A DNA stretch of 64,000 nt from Aplectana chamaeleonis (GCA_029168955.1 JAPDOI010000040.1:1054001-1118000); one strand, 5' to 3'; positions 32,669 through 44,128 are shown, numbered from the stretch's first letter. Made by a program: numbers and translations. The notes: a model not told the origin generated them from the letters alone.

Positions 32669-33419
32669 GGATCCCTGCCTACCCCTCTCTCAAGAAGGAG
32701 GAGGCACCTATAAATTTAGGCAATAGTATAAAATTTGCGTGCTTGTAACTTCATTAGGCGAAATGTTCTGAGGTTTCGTCATCTCTTTGGAGGGATTTTT
32801 TTCGCGATCGGTTCACTAAAAATTGCGCGTGGCGGACCTGCGGCGAAACGATGAATTTGTGATACGAGGCGGAATTCGCAGGGTGTTGTGTGCACTGAGC
32901 GACTTGTAGATAAATGCAGTCATCATGAATCGCACTGGCCCTTTTGGTGCATTATGGACGGTGTGGCCTACACTGGCGTAAACTCGGCGCATGGAACTGT
33001 TGTGCTGCAAGGCTAGAGACGATCGAGGTCCTGCCTTGCTACCTTGATGGCATATCTTCATCGGCGGTTTCCTCAGTGTAAGCCACACTCGTTTTTTTAG
33101 TCATATATTGAAGTAGACCTTTTCGTTCAAATGACCGGGTAAATTTGTCAGCCCAACGCGTTTCAGGGCCCCTGGGAGTCCTTTTGACACCTCGCCTGTG
33201 CCAGTATGTGAACCTGATGCTCTATCTATCGCCTGTTCGGAGTACAACGTGTCCTCCCCATGTGCGTTTGTGGACGCTTTGGCCGGGTTCTTCCTGATCG
33301 TGAGAGATTCAAATTGTTCAGAAAAGCCACACGCAAATCGGGGCTCCGGCTGGTATCAAATAAGAGGTTTCGAAAGAGTGAAAACATGCTCTATATTTGA
33401 CCCAATACTTCCCCATGGG
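32669..33419. other. Downstream intergenic sequence
   Basis: No supported exon. GTGTGGC.TACACTG strings near 32960 and 33068 are loosely inverted. Confidence 0.3.
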
Positions 33420-33958
33420 GGTTCTTTATGCTGTTGATCACGAATCTAGGGTTCATTTGTCGGTTTTCTAAACTTTTCGACACATTTCGTTCAAAGCTTC
33501 CCATGAGGGGGAAATTTGTGCGCAAAATGTAACTTTCAACGATTTTGGGAATGCTACAGTAGATGTGGCTCGAATCGCTTTTCTAAAGCTTACTTAGAGC
33601 GCTTGACACGAATCTGAGGCCTGCTTATCGATTTTTGACAGGTTACTATATTACGGTGGGTATACGGTAGTCCAGTTAAAATCTTAGATTTGGCTCCACA
33701 CTTATTCATGGTGGTGAATTCAAATCTGATGTCCATTTGCTGAGTTTCAAAGTACCTATTAAGGTAGGTTTCGTCCATTATATAGCATAATGCCCACCGC
33801 AACCTACTACAGTAAACATCTGACTTTCGATAAACGGTGCACGGGCTCGTTTTCAACACCCGAAAATAGCCAAAAAAACCTTCACAATCAAATTTTGAAT
33901 AGAATCCGAATTTTTTTCAAACACCCTAAAAATTGCCCGATAGGTACCCTTACCTTAT
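33420..33958. repeat. Dispersed repeat with GGGTATACGGTAG
   Basis: Contains CACGAATCTGAGGCC, GTGGGTATACGGTAG, AATCTTAGATTTGG and ACCCTAAAAATTGCCCGATAGG in the same order as the copy at 58925-59265. Shorter pieces occur near 52060. Unit of about 100 bp repeated and diverged. Confidence 0.6.
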
Positions 33959-34307
33959 CGCAAACCTTCAACAACGCAGATAACTTCTTGGAACCATTAC
34001 CTTGGTTTTGTAGTCACGCTTGATGCCATCTGTTGTCGGATATTCAGTCCTCTTCACAATGAAGCAAAGACCAAAGCGAGTTAACCGGTCAACTCCATGC
34101 TTGCGCCTGCCGCTTGAGTGCAATCTTATCTTTAGATGAAAGTATTGCATCATCAGCATACAACAGAAACCATGGCGCCGGTTTCTGCATGTCCCTTGTG
34201 ATGGTATTAATGACAATGACGAGCAAAAGGTGGGACTAAGCTGATCCTTTGTTCGAAACCAATGGAGATAGGAAACTCATCTGACGCTCCCGCGGCAGCT
34301 CAAACTA

Positions 34308-34338
34308 CAGGGTGTGCCAAAATTATTGGCGCGCAAAT
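34308..34338 (+). repeat. Left terminal inverted repeat of the DD37D transposon
   Basis: Starts CAGGGTGTGCCAAAATTATT. Pairs with 35582-35612 with two mismatches. Confidence 0.95.
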
Positions 34339-34460
34339 CAGCTTCTAGTTAATTGGGATTTCTGATACTCGCCTTTCTGCTATTCTTGTTTTTCGTGTTC
34401 TTCTATGTCTATACATTGTGTTTTGATCGCTATTCTGCTGAAATCGATTTTTAGATCACC

Positions 34461-35492
34461 ATGGTCAAGGCTAATCCGATGCGAGGCGCCAGCATCGCGA
34501 TGCACAAGTCTGGACCCACGGCACGCCAAATCGCCGACTACCTCTCCGTGCAGATGAGAACCGTTCAAAATGCAATCAGCCGTTTTCGTCAGCTGGGTGC
34601 AACCTCTGACAGAGTTGGCAGAGGCAGAAAGGCCATTGTGTGTAATTCTCAGGTTGTGAAAAGGGTTCGCGCCCGAATCGACCGAAATCCACGACGCTCG
34701 ATGAGGAAAATGGCTAAAGAGATGAATTTATCGAGGATGACCATGTGGAGAATCGTCAGAGAGAAGCTGAACCTTCGCTCATACCGTCTTAAACAGGCCC
34801 ATCTGCTGTCTGCAGCCAACAAGCAAAAGAGAGTGGAGAAGTGCAAGAAGCTCCTGCGGCGTTTCACAGGAGTCACGCATCGAGCAATCGTCTTCTCAGA
34901 TGAGAAGGTTTTCACTCTGGAGCCCATAGTAAACCGTCAAAACGACCGCATTGTAGCCAAGAGTACAGAAGAGGTTGTTCTGAAGGGAAAAATAGCTGGA
35001 AGGACGGCTCACCCAACTTCCGTGATGGTTTGGGGCGAAATCACGAGCGATGGGAAAACCCCACTGGTTTTTGTGGACTCTGGGGTGAAAATCAATAAGG
35101 ACGTTTACCAAAAAGCAATCCTGGAGGACGTCTTGAAGCCTTGGTCGGCCTCTCATTTCGAAAACAGTCGCTGGTGCTTTCAACAAGACTATGCGCCAGC
35201 TCACAAGGCGAAGTCCGTCCAGGAGTGGTGTCGGCGCGAACTTCCCGACTTCATCGCGCATAAGGATTGGCCGTCGTGCTCGCCGGACTTGAACCCTCTG
35301 GACTTCTCTGTCTGGTATGGGTTGGAGGCTAAGGTTTGTGGATCCCGTCATGCCAATTTGGACTCTTTGAAAGCCGGACTCAAAAAAGCCTGGGATGAAA
35401 TGGATGAGAAGTACCTGCGTGATTGCTGCGATGCCTTCTGGAGAAGACTTCGGACCTGTATCGAAGCAGAAGGCGGACATTTTGAGATCTGA
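34461..35492 (+). CDS. DD37D-type mariner/Tc1 superfamily transposase, 343 aa
   Basis: Catalyses cut-and-paste transposition by binding the terminal repeats and integrating at TA. The N-terminal 115 residues hold two helix-turn-helix regions (about 18-45, TARQIADYLSVQMRTVQNAI, and about 78-102, SMRKMAKEMNLSRMTMWRIV) separated by a basic GRGRK motif (53-57), equivalent to the GRPR link of the family. The catalytic domain shows the first Asp in VFSDEKVF (D147), the second in CFQQDYAPAH (D243) and the third in SPDLNPLDF (D281). The spacing between second and third is 37 residues, giving the DD37D signature (maT or ITmD37D group, known from insects and nematodes). VMVWGEIT is the usual conserved strand. 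The ATG at 34461 gives the normal length for the family, and no stop or frameshift interrupts it, so an active enzyme is possible. About 120 bp of leader and 90 bp of trailer separate it from the terminal repeats. Confidence 0.95.
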   Translation: MVKANPMRGASIAMHKSGPTARQIADYLSVQMRTVQNAISRFRQLGATSDRVGRGRKAIVCNSQVVKRVRARIDRNPRRSMRKMAKEMNLSRMTMWRIVREKLNLRSYRLKQAHLLSAANKQKRVEKCKKLLRRFTGVTHRAIVFSDEKVFTLEPIVNRQNDRIVAKSTEEVVLKGKIAGRTAHPTSVMVWGEITSDGKTPLVFVDSGVKINKDVYQKAILEDVLKPWSASHFENSRWCFQQDYAPAHKAKSVQEWCRRELPDFIAHKDWPSCSPDLNPLDFSVWYGLEAKVCGSRHANLDSLKAGLKKAWDEMDEKYLRDCCDAFWRRLRTCIEAEGGHFEI

Positions 35493-35581
35493 TTGTTGTT
35501 ATGCCTTGATGATAGTATGGATAAACATTTTAATAATTGCTATTCTTGAAATTTGATTTGCTGTTCTAGAAACACTTTTAT

Positions 35582-35612
35582 ATCTGCGCGCCAATAATTT
35601 TGGGACACCCTG
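35582..35612 (-). repeat. Right terminal inverted repeat of the DD37D transposon
   Basis: Ends ATTTTGGGACACCCTG. Complementary to the left repeat at 29 of 31 positions. Confidence 0.95.
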
Positions 35613-36880
35613 TAGACTCCTTCACTTGGCTCACCGAATCCTCACACGATCGACCCCATCGATGAACTCTTCAAGAACCCCCATGCTGTAGCAAGGAGTA
35701 CCGAATCGACTCTGGTGGAATTCGATCAAGCTCTTTCTCCAAATCATCGAAAGCAAGATGGGGCGTGTTGAGTGTCGTGCTGTGTTTCTCGTTCAATGCT
35801 CGGACAGCGTGAATCGCATCGATGGTGTCACACTTGGCAGCAAACTACAGTGGTTGTGAGTGATCTAGATAAATCCACGGATCTGACAAATCAATGATAC
35901 GTGCGATAGTTGCCATACTGTTGGACAATAAACGTATAGTGCGGCAATTCGCGCAGTCGGCTGGACTGCCTTTTCTCTACCAGATCAGAATGCTCTCGCT
36001 TCGCTCCCAGTCGTCCGGCGTTTTTTTTTCTGCGACGACTCGGCCATAGAGTTGTGCCAACCATTCGGTGGAATTCCGGCATTGTGACATCCAGATCTCT
36101 ATAGATAGATCGTCAAACACAGTATCTTTTCCTGGTCCCATTCGTAGCAATGCAGTCTTAACTTCTTCGATGGTGACTGATTGGACAGGACCACTTTTGT
36201 GTGTGGATTCAGGGACAGGCAGATGAAGGAATTCTTCCGTCGAGATTTTGTCGAAGTAGTCACGCCACCTTCTCGTAAACTTTTGTCGGTCCATTAACAG
36301 CTGGCCGCGCTCGTCATTGACACCGTGGAACTTCTCGATATTCTTGATTCCGCGTAGGTAAGACTCCACGAGTCGTTCGCTCATCTCTTCGTATCTCGCG
36401 GTTTTCGCTCTCGCCACGGCTTGCTTAGCACATTTTGTCGCATCGCGGTATCTCTGCCATTTAACGCGTCTTTTGGCAAGAAAGACATGAAACTTGGGTT
36501 TATGCTCCTGCACCTTCATCCACATTTCACCTGTCGAGAGCCAAGCTTGCGTCGACCAGGCTCTGTGACCCCAAGTGCAGACCGCGTGGTCTCTATCATC
36601 GTTCCGACTGCCCTCTGCTTTGAATCGCATACAGCCGTGACTGGTAGCTGGTGATTTCGTGAACGGCGGCAGCTTTCGTTTTCTTCGGGCGCCACCTCAC
36701 TGCTTGACCATTTTCCGCTTCCTCGGCAAGATCCACAGATCAACTGTGTAGAGGCTGTTTTGACTTTAGCGTCTGTGACAAAGTTTTCGTCGCAAAGTCA
36801 AACAAGCATAAAGTTCATCTGCAACATGTGGTCACCGCTGTAGTTAGTGACAAGTTGGGATTGGCGCATTCATATTTTTG

Positions 36881-37620
36881 TATTAACAATGAAAAGTCGT
36901 GGGAGTCGGCTCACCCAGAAATGCGGTTGCCACCCATGTTCCTTGATCCGCTACCGAACCCTCTGTGGCACCTATAGTCTCCAGGACTCCCGCTACAATA
37001 CTAGTATCTTCAAATGGCGCTTCGGCTGCCTTCTAATCAAGCAACATTCAGAAGTCGTTTTTCACTCGTTCTCTCACACAGTAGCAGGCTCGGAGCGCAA
37101 CCGGCTCCGCCTCTCCCCGCCCACTGCAACCGAAACGCAGAGCAGTTGATATGTGAACTTGCGGTGCGTTTCTGTTGTGAATGCAACGTGCAGTGCGTTC
37201 AGGTTGCTCTACGGGCCACATGTGTTGACTGACGCGCGAATTTCGAAAGCCAGAGACTACGCCCAGTCATCAAACTCCAAGTTTCGGACATTGATCGATG
37301 TCGACACATCTACCGCATTTCCTTTCGAATGGCTCTTTTTTGTATCATTTTCATGATCTATCTAATGAGTTTTCTTTTTTTTCGAGCCTTACCGACGTAT
37401 CATTTCTGCGGTGAAAAGATTAGTGTGTGGCTATATGTAGTTTTGATTCGATGAAAGAAAAGATGACTCCTGAGAACACCGCTCCTTGCAAAATCTCAGT
37501 TCTGACTAAAGTTTGAGACTGATGAATAGGGCATTAGAGCAGTAGAGAGGAAACAGCTGATAATTTTTGTCTGGGTTATTTTTTTTTGTTTTTAAAAAAT
37601 TTACCGTATTCTTTCAGCGT
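36881..37620. other. Spacer including one arm of a distant inverted repeat
   Basis: 37077-37245 (CAGGCTCGGAGCGCAACCGG, AACGCAGAGCAGTTGATAT, GGGCCACATGTGTTGACTGA) is repeated in opposite orientation at 44565-44745. The rest has no supported exon. Confidence 0.55.
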
Positions 37621-37679
37621 GTTTGCTTAGTAAAGGCTGCAGGGTCATACATCAGACCGAATTGTATTATAATGAAAAT

Positions 37680-37900
37680 ATTCCAGTGACTATTCGACTT
37701 TCGAACGATTCGAAATTCGAAAATTTTTCTTTGGAATAATATTCGTAATTCATGTGCTTTGAAAACAGCGGTTTCGAATAGTATTGGAAATTTGAATAAG
37801 TCAAAAATAGGCGCTCGAATATGATTCGAAATTCGAATATTGCGGAAGCAGACTTTCGGATAGTATTCGAAATTCAAATACTTTAGCGTCAACACATTCG
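37680..37900. repeat. Degenerate TTCGAA-rich repeat
   Basis: Contains many ATTCGAAATTCGAA-like strings spaced irregularly; related in sequence to the better preserved arrays at 53585 and 57560. Confidence 0.5.
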
Positions 37901-38720
37901 AATTATTTCAAAAGATCAAAACACTCAATCATCATTTCATCAGAGTTCTGATCGACTTCTGAAAGCATACTGCAAACTCTTTTGACTCAAACCCGAAATC
38001 GTTAACCAGTCTCGTCTTCAAGTTTATTGCACACTTTGGGAGTTTTTTCAATCAGGCTGGGGTTAGAAATCTTGTTATATTCCGAACTCAATTACATATG
38101 TATGAATGTCTATCACCTCTTTCCCGTGAAGGTTGCTCAGACAGTCGTGTGGTAGTACATCAGCAAAATAGGTGTCGAACCCGCGTACAAAGAGGTTAGC
38201 AGCACCCTATGCTCTAGCTACTGCCAATTGCAGGAGCTGCTGTCAATTAGCAGCATATCCTGTTTATTAACCCCTTTGTTTTTCCTGGATGCGCGAGTTC
38301 GCCATGCGTGAAAAGGATCACACCCAACACCGCTGGGAGGGGGGGAGGGGGGTGATAGTCTAAATTCTTCCTCCGTTCGCAGGATAGGCTACCGATGACC
38401 AACACGTGGTTGTAACCGATGTTTGTCCTGGGATGCAAACCCTATTGTGCCGACGTACTACGCCACAATTTTCTGAGAGAACGTGTGTACACTGTAGGTT
38501 CGTTGGGTGGAGACATGTACTCTACCGAGGTTTGGTCCGAGAACCTGAAAAGGAAACCTGGACCTCGGAACAAAATCTCGAAATTCGGGCAGGGCCTTTC
38601 CGTTTGAGTCTTTCAGCAACCCTAACAACATTTGGAGCTTCAAACTGTAGGCTCCATTTCCCTACGAAGCTATAATGTAAATTGAATCTCATACCTCTTG
38701 ATGCCACACCCTCGTATTGT
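37901..38720. other. No recognisable gene
   Basis: No supported exon. A tRNA-like B box on the minus strand near 38173 is discussed under rejected items. G-run near 38340. Confidence 0.3.
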
Positions 38721-38724
38721 TTAA

Positions 38725-39163
38725 AGGCAGCGTTCACGATGATCATCCTCGTTGACTTTCCACAGTGAAGTGATAGGCGAGAAGGATCCTAGGCTCCCAG
38801 TGTCCGAAGAACGGTAGAAAACGAGCCAGGAGCGGCAAAATAACGGCTGCAAACAAGCGTTTTGGTGCCCCAGACACGCCTGGTGCCCCAGATCCGCCCC
38901 CTCGGAATGAACAAATGAAGACTCAGATTACAGGAGTGATCAAGTCAAGGAAGTACTGATAAGTAAGCTGATTGCTTCATTGCAGTAACAGGTATCATCC
39001 TTTTAGCGGTCAATTCCTCTACGGTAAAAAATCAACGTAAACAAGAGAGGGCCTCAAAAACGCGTCTTTCGTGTTCTTTTTGAGCAAGCCTTGCTATATA
39101 TAACACCAGACCTTCCGTAATCCGTGGAGATATCGGAAGCGAAATTTATCGTGAACACTGCCT
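38725..39163. mobile_element. TTAA MITE, family F
   Basis: 439 bp, AGGCAGCGTTCACGATGATC to TTATCGTGAACACTGCCT, TTAA at 38721-38724 and 39164-39167. The interior is not related to families A to D except for the terminal repeats and an AACGAGCCAGGA string shared with family A subtype 2. Confidence 0.8.
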
Positions 39164-39167
39164 TTAA

Positions 39168-39651
39168 AGGCAGTGTTCACGATGAAAATCGTTTTTCTGT
39201 TTCTCCACCTATCTTGAAAACGGCTCTATGCTGATTCCAATGATGCCCCTGAAATCGTACAAGACCTTCTGTGAACGGAGTTATTGTCCATCGAAAATTG
39301 AGCTAAGGAAACATGGTGGACGAGTTGTCCAAGGCTTGTAACTTCCGTCTTTTGCAGCCGATCTATGCGAGCTGACCTGAGTAAAGAGAGAAGCTGAGAA
39401 TGAAGGGAAGAACGGGGCTAATGATTGGAAAACATCGCTCATCTCACGATCTCGAGCATTCAATTGTTCACGTCGGTGGGCGTGGAAAGTGCATCTGGGG
39501 TGACGAGCTGACGGATGTCCAAATTTGGGCTCTTTTGGAGCGTTTCCTGGCTCGTTTTCATGCGTTCTTTCGACGTCAACGTTACAGTGTGCCTCTCCAC
39601 TACCGATTCCTAGTGGAAACTGAAACACATTTTTTATCGTGAACACTGCCT
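39168..39651 (+). mobile_element. TTAA MITE, family A (copy A-iv), subtype 1/2 mosaic
   Basis: 484 bp, AGGCAGTGTTCACGATG to TATCGTGAACACTGCCT. Left TTAA shared with family F, right TTAA at 39652-39655. Up to about 39525 it is subtype 1 (GTGCATCTGGGGTGACGAGC); from GGGCTCTTTTGGAGC onward it is subtype 2, so it looks recombinant. Confidence 0.9.
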
Positions 39652-39766
39652 TTAAGTTCGATAACGGGAGCGCGGCTAATGTCCAACGGGTTTTTGCATG
39701 GATTAAATCAAGACTCAGAAAAACCCGAGAATTTCGATCATCCGAGAGTTTGTTCGATTCTTAATA

Positions 39767-40350
39767 CAGTAAACCGCAACGGGAAATGGCGGTGGTGCAG
39801 TTGCGTACTTATAGTGTAGCCATGGCTGTCTCGGTCCCGGGTATCAATTATGAACAGCTGATAATTTTTTCTGCTGTGGTTTTTTCTGCTTCTCTCACTT
39901 TTTCGTGTTATTCTTGCGTGTATCTATAGTAAATAATTAAGGTGTATTGGTATAGTGAACTTTGGGGGAGAACTTTTTTAAACGTTCACGGTGTTTTTCC
40001 TCTAATATTGAGTAAAAAAATTAGTCTTGCCAACCACTAGGGTTCTCTACACCTCTGCGAACATCACGGCATAATGGACAGCAAACTTTTGGTTTTCATC
40101 GCAATTCCATATAAAAAGCACCGGTTACGTTTAAAATGGTTAGTTTTCTCCCAACACACTCAATATCAATACACCCAGTTTATTTACTCTGGATACATGC
40201 AAGATATACACGAAAAGTTTAGGAAACACAAAAAACATTACAAAGAAAAAAATTATCAGCTGTTCATTATCGTTTCCTTCAACCGAGCCAGCCATGGCTA
40301 CAGTATAAGTATGCAACGGCAGTACGGTCTTTTTCCGTTGTCGTAGGCTG
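39767..40350. mobile_element. Foldback element, TA-flanked, 584 bp
   Basis: Ends CAGTAAACCGCAACGG and the complement of CAGCCTACGACAACGG, with TA at 39765-39766 and 40351-40352. Further pairing: TAGTGTAGCCATGGCTGTCT with AGCCATGGCTACAGTATAAG, and AACAGCTGATAATTTTTTCT with AATTATCAGCTGTTC. No transposase seen. Confidence 0.8.
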
Positions 40351-40352
40351 TA

Positions 40353-42584
40353 TCTGATCAATATTCAGACAATATGCAAAAGTTAGAGCATTTACACGAC
40401 TTCTCGGATGCATTTCGCAAAAATCCGTGGAGGAAAGTTCTCGAGTTTATTTGAATAAAAAAAATCGGAAAAAAAGAATTGCTTGGATCCAGCCATTCGG
40501 GATTTTCCTAAAAACTGTATTCTCATCTAATATTTCACTCTGAACAATTAGAAAGCCCTTATGTCGGAGAAATATTTGACTCGGGAATTTCTAAGAGGGT
40601 TTATTGGATTCATTTACACGATTGAAGTGTTCTAAAATACTATATTCGGCTTACTCATTCATTCGCTCGAATTTTATTCGAGTGTTTTTTTTTTCGCTCG
40701 AATCGCTCCTGTTAGAGGCTGGTACTTTGGACTGGAAGGCTCCTGTGAATACCTGGGGCGGTAGTAATCGGGCCCTAAGTGTGAATTAGTGATAATGAAC
40801 ATCTTCCACTGATGTGGAATTGACAACCATAATAATAAGGAGCCTGTCCTATGTTGAATGAGGGTCTATAACGCTGTTAACAAAACTTGCCGGCCACTCG
40901 GAGACAAACCAAGTCAACAGGCGAGGAACGAGAGCAGCGCGACATTGCACTGCGCCATTGCGTCGCTGAGATATCGAGGACAGCCACATGAGACAGTGGA
41001 GTGACGCATTGAGGAACGCAAAATCACAGTCACTTCGTTGACCCCACAGCCTGTATTATGCGCTACAAAAGACTTCTCACTGCGCTACTTCGTACACAGA
41101 CCTCGCATGATGCGAGCGAGTGCCGAGTCAAGCGCTGAGTGCGTTGAGCCTTATAGTTAGGGATTACTAATTAATCAATTAGTTCTTCATGGTGGCAGAG
41201 GCCCAACTGAATACAGAGATCTGATTGAGATTTTTCTAGCTTGCTCATAATTGGCTTGTTGCGTCCTGTTCACTTTTTTTTCGAAAGCAAAAGTGGGTGC
41301 AAGTTTGGCAGGTGGGGTTCGGGTGGGGGGAGCACTAAAGATTCAATTGAAGAATGAAAAGGACCGCTTTCAGAAGCCGAAATATTTTCATTCCATGAGA
41401 ACAATGACTGATAACGCTATCAGGCATATCATATCAGCAGGAATTTCCGAATCCGTGAATGCATCTTTTCGTTTTCTCGAGGGCTTTCCCCCCCCCCAAC
41501 TAGTTTTGCACCCGAAAGAACAGTGGCCACTTTTTGCAAAAAAAAGGCCCAGCTACGTGAGAAAAACAGTCCGATTCTCGTGAGTTGTAGGCCAACATTG
41601 CTTGAACAATTTTTGTTTCTGAAGCAAAGATTTCTTTTCTGAATCGACTTCCTAAAACGGCGACCGCAGCCCTCCAAGTCCAAACCTTGAGTTGTAATTG
41701 CTAGTGCATTACAAAAGCAGTACGTGTGCGATCTCGATGAATTAAAAACAAATAGCGCAATGTGAAGGGGCCTTTTGGCACTCAGGATCGAAGGTCTTCT
41801 TGTCACAATGGTTTCCTATCACATCAGTTGCAGAATTTAGATGTCCATGTGCGCTCATTTTAGAATAAAAAGTATAGAATAGGCTTCTCGACTAGTATGT
41901 GCAATTACTACGGAACGTTTCATCGGCGGTCTAGCGCGCGACGTTTCAGTGAGCTGATTGCAAACGGAGTTCACTTCAGTAACAAAGCGATTTGGGGAAA
42001 AATTGGTCGCAAGCCACATCTATAAATAGCATGTTGGACCGGCTTCATTTTTAAAAATTCAAGAGAAAAGTTAATGTGCAACAAGATTTCCTCTTCCGAG
42101 AAATCAAACCCTTCTAGCTAATTTTCTTTCAAATTCATTCGCTTCTACGAAAGATAGCTCGGGTATTGTAATCGAAAACTGACAAACTAGACTAACCTTG
42201 ATAGGAAACGGTCTTATTTCATTTCTAACTGTCTTTGTTTACCTCCGACTTAAAATTTAAACGGGAGGTTTAAATGTACTCGGAAAACATTTTGCTCAGG
42301 TCCAATTGAAATCTATGTTTCTCCTCCGCCGCCGCACTATTTCTTATGCTCTGACCACCCTGCAATCAGCGACAGCCACCTGCCGCTGGTTTTCCCAATC
42401 AGTGTCATCCATAAAGTTGAAGATGAAGTGTCGCTGATTTGGACCAGAGTTGCTCATTAAGTGTTGGTGCTTGAACGAGAGCATTCCCAGGTCAGAACCA
42501 GCATGTTTGTGTTTGTGCTAAGAAAAAGTTAAGATGCAACTTAAATTTGAAATTTAAGTTGCACATTAAGCCATATTACTACCG
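40353..42584. other. Long intergenic stretch, no gene seen
   Basis: No splice-supported exon or known repeat recognised over about 2.2 kb. A G/C-run occurs near 41323 and 41488. Open frames are short and overlap on both strands. Confidence 0.3.
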
Positions 42585-44128
42585 CCCCTGATAATTCGTG
42601 AAAATACACTGAATAGTTGAGGAGAGTTAGGTAAAGTCAGAAGATCAACGGTTGAAATGTTGAGGGGAAATGTGACGGAATCAAATTTTAGAGTAGAGGA
42701 AAGTCTATTAAGACTTAATATTACATAATCAGGACTAGCTTAGAAAAGGAACAGTTAGAGTCAAATCAATTTGAGAAAATTCCGTAGAGTGGGTTAATGG
42801 GGTGAATGTGTGGAGATCGCTGGATTCTTTTCTGAAAAGTTGTCGATTAGCTAAAATGAGTCCGAAAATCGATTAGCGAAGGATCTGAAATAAATACATC
42901 GAAGTATCGATTTTTGCAACGGTGTTGCTAAAACCGGTTTATTGAAAGCGCCCGGGGCGCAACTGTCTACGATGGATGACATACTATTACGTCATCAGCC
43001 GACAGGTGCGCTCAGGGCGCTGCGTGAATCGATTGCGTCAATAGCACCCGAAGCGCAACGTATGTGGCCTGCATCGCAACATATGTGACCCGAAAATTGC
43101 CAAATTTGTCACCCTGAGCGCAACATGGACGCGGCTCCGGGTGCGTTCGGGGTGGGCTCAGGGCCTGCAATTGTCTGAGCTGAGCAACCCATTTACCGAG
43201 AAGACATGAATACGCCGCTTCTCGCTCACGATGACTATCTTCATCGAGCAGTCACCAAAAAGATGCACCTCTGCTAGGGCGTCACGGAATCGTTCAGACA
43301 CGACAATGCCAACATCGTTCGTACTTTGAGAGCTGCCATTATAGAGGACTTCGCAGCCTCTGCAAATGTCCTGGGGCTTACTATCTAATATTTTGTCTTG
43401 CACAGCGCATAAGCAATCAATACGTTTACGCTCCACAGCAACAGCCAGTTCGCTCGAGCGGCCTTACAACTCGCCGATACTTAGCGGTGCAAAGCGAGTC
43501 TTGACAAAGACTTTCGGATTACGAATTCCATTCTCAGACGATAGCAGGCCCAGAGCCCACCCCGAATGCACCCGGAGCCGCGTCCATGTTGCGCTCAAGG
43601 TGACAAATTTGGCGATTTCCGGGCCACATATGTTGCGATCCAGGCCGCATACGTTGCGCTCCGGGTGCTACCGACGAGATTGATTCACGCAGCGCCCTGA
43701 GCGCAACTGTCGACTGATGACGTCACAGTACATCATACAGCGTACATGGTTGCGCCCCGGGCGCTTTCTATAAACCGATTTTAGCAACACAGTTGCAAAA
43801 ATCGATACATCGACGTGGTTCAGACGCTTCGCTGATCGATTGTCGCACCCATTTAAGCTAATCGATTTTTCAAGTAAGAATCCAACGATTTCCGCACAAT
43901 CACCGAATTACCCCATTCTACTGAATTTCCTTGGATTTATGTGACCCTTAATTGTCCCTTTTCTAAGCTAGTGCTGATTATGAGATACCTTTCAGCTTAA
44001 TACACTTAACCCTGCTTAGAATTTTGATTCCATCACAACTTCCCCTAACAACTTCACCCATTAATCTTCTGATTTCACCTGATTTTTCCAACTATTAGGT
44101 ATATTTCCCTGAAATTATTAGGTAATCA
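42585..44128. mobile_element. Foldback element with captured LINE fragment, 1.5 kb
   Basis: Arms about 42585-43175 and 43545-44128 are inverted copies: GCGCCCGGGGCGCAAC pairs with GTTGCGCCCCGGGCGC, ATCGATTTTTGCAAC with GTTGCAAAAATCGAT, ACCCGGAGCCGCGTCCATGT with its complement. The 370-bp centre is a LINE endonuclease fragment. Ends are not sharp; no clear target duplication. Confidence 0.85.
43160..43545 (-). pseudogene. RTE-like LINE endonuclease fragment inside the foldback
   Basis: Minus strand reads GRSSELAVAVERKRIDCLCA, then AVQDKILDSKPQDICRGCEV, LYNGSSQSTNDVGIVVSERF and MKIVIVSEKRRIHVFSVN. This is the order found at the N-terminal AP-endonuclease part of RTE-type LINEs: a start strand, a CAVQ(E)T-like strand here reading CAVQDK, and the VGIVVSERFRD segment. 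The catalytic Glu of the QET motif is Asp here. It ends where the palindrome arm begins, so it is a fragment. Confidence 0.75.

Larger units (their letters stand above)
34308..35612 (+). mobile_element. Intact DD37D mariner/Tc1-type transposon
   Basis: 1305 bp with terminal inverted repeats of about 31 bp differing at 2 positions (CAGGGTGT[G/C]CCAAAATTATT then GGCGCGCA). Flanked by TA on both sides (34306-34307, 35613-35614). It contains one uninterrupted transposase gene. It lies inside an older LINE on the opposite strand, and the LINE reading resumes across it. Near-identical ends and an intact gene point to a recent insertion, possibly still mobile. Confidence 0.95.
33960..36880 (-). mobile_element. 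Decayed RTE-like LINE, split by a DD37D transposon
   Basis: Read on the minus strand. From about 36760 there is a linker region typical of RTE elements: a Trp-rich stretch, RRVKWQRYRDATKCAKQAVA, then EVKTALLRMGPGKDTVFDDL, the pattern that precedes the RT domain. After 35975 the frame shifts: GSPADCANCRTIRLLSNSM, then TIDAIHAVRALNEKHS and LAFDDLEKELDRIPPESI, an RT palm region. At 35613 it is interrupted by the transposon 34308-35612 and resumes at 34307 with AAAGASDEFPISIG, NTITRDMQKPAPWFLLYADD (the catalytic YADD box) and FGLCFIVKRTEYPTTD. The 5' endonuclease and the region after about 33970 are missing. Several stops and frameshifts mean it is dead. Confidence 0.85.

Noticed and set aside
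38150..38240. tRNA-like sequence on the minus strand (GGGTTCGACACC B-box-like string with an upstream A-box-like string)
   Set aside because: The T arm and anticodon stem do not pair properly, and the acceptor stem could not be formed; at best a decayed tRNA-derived repeat.
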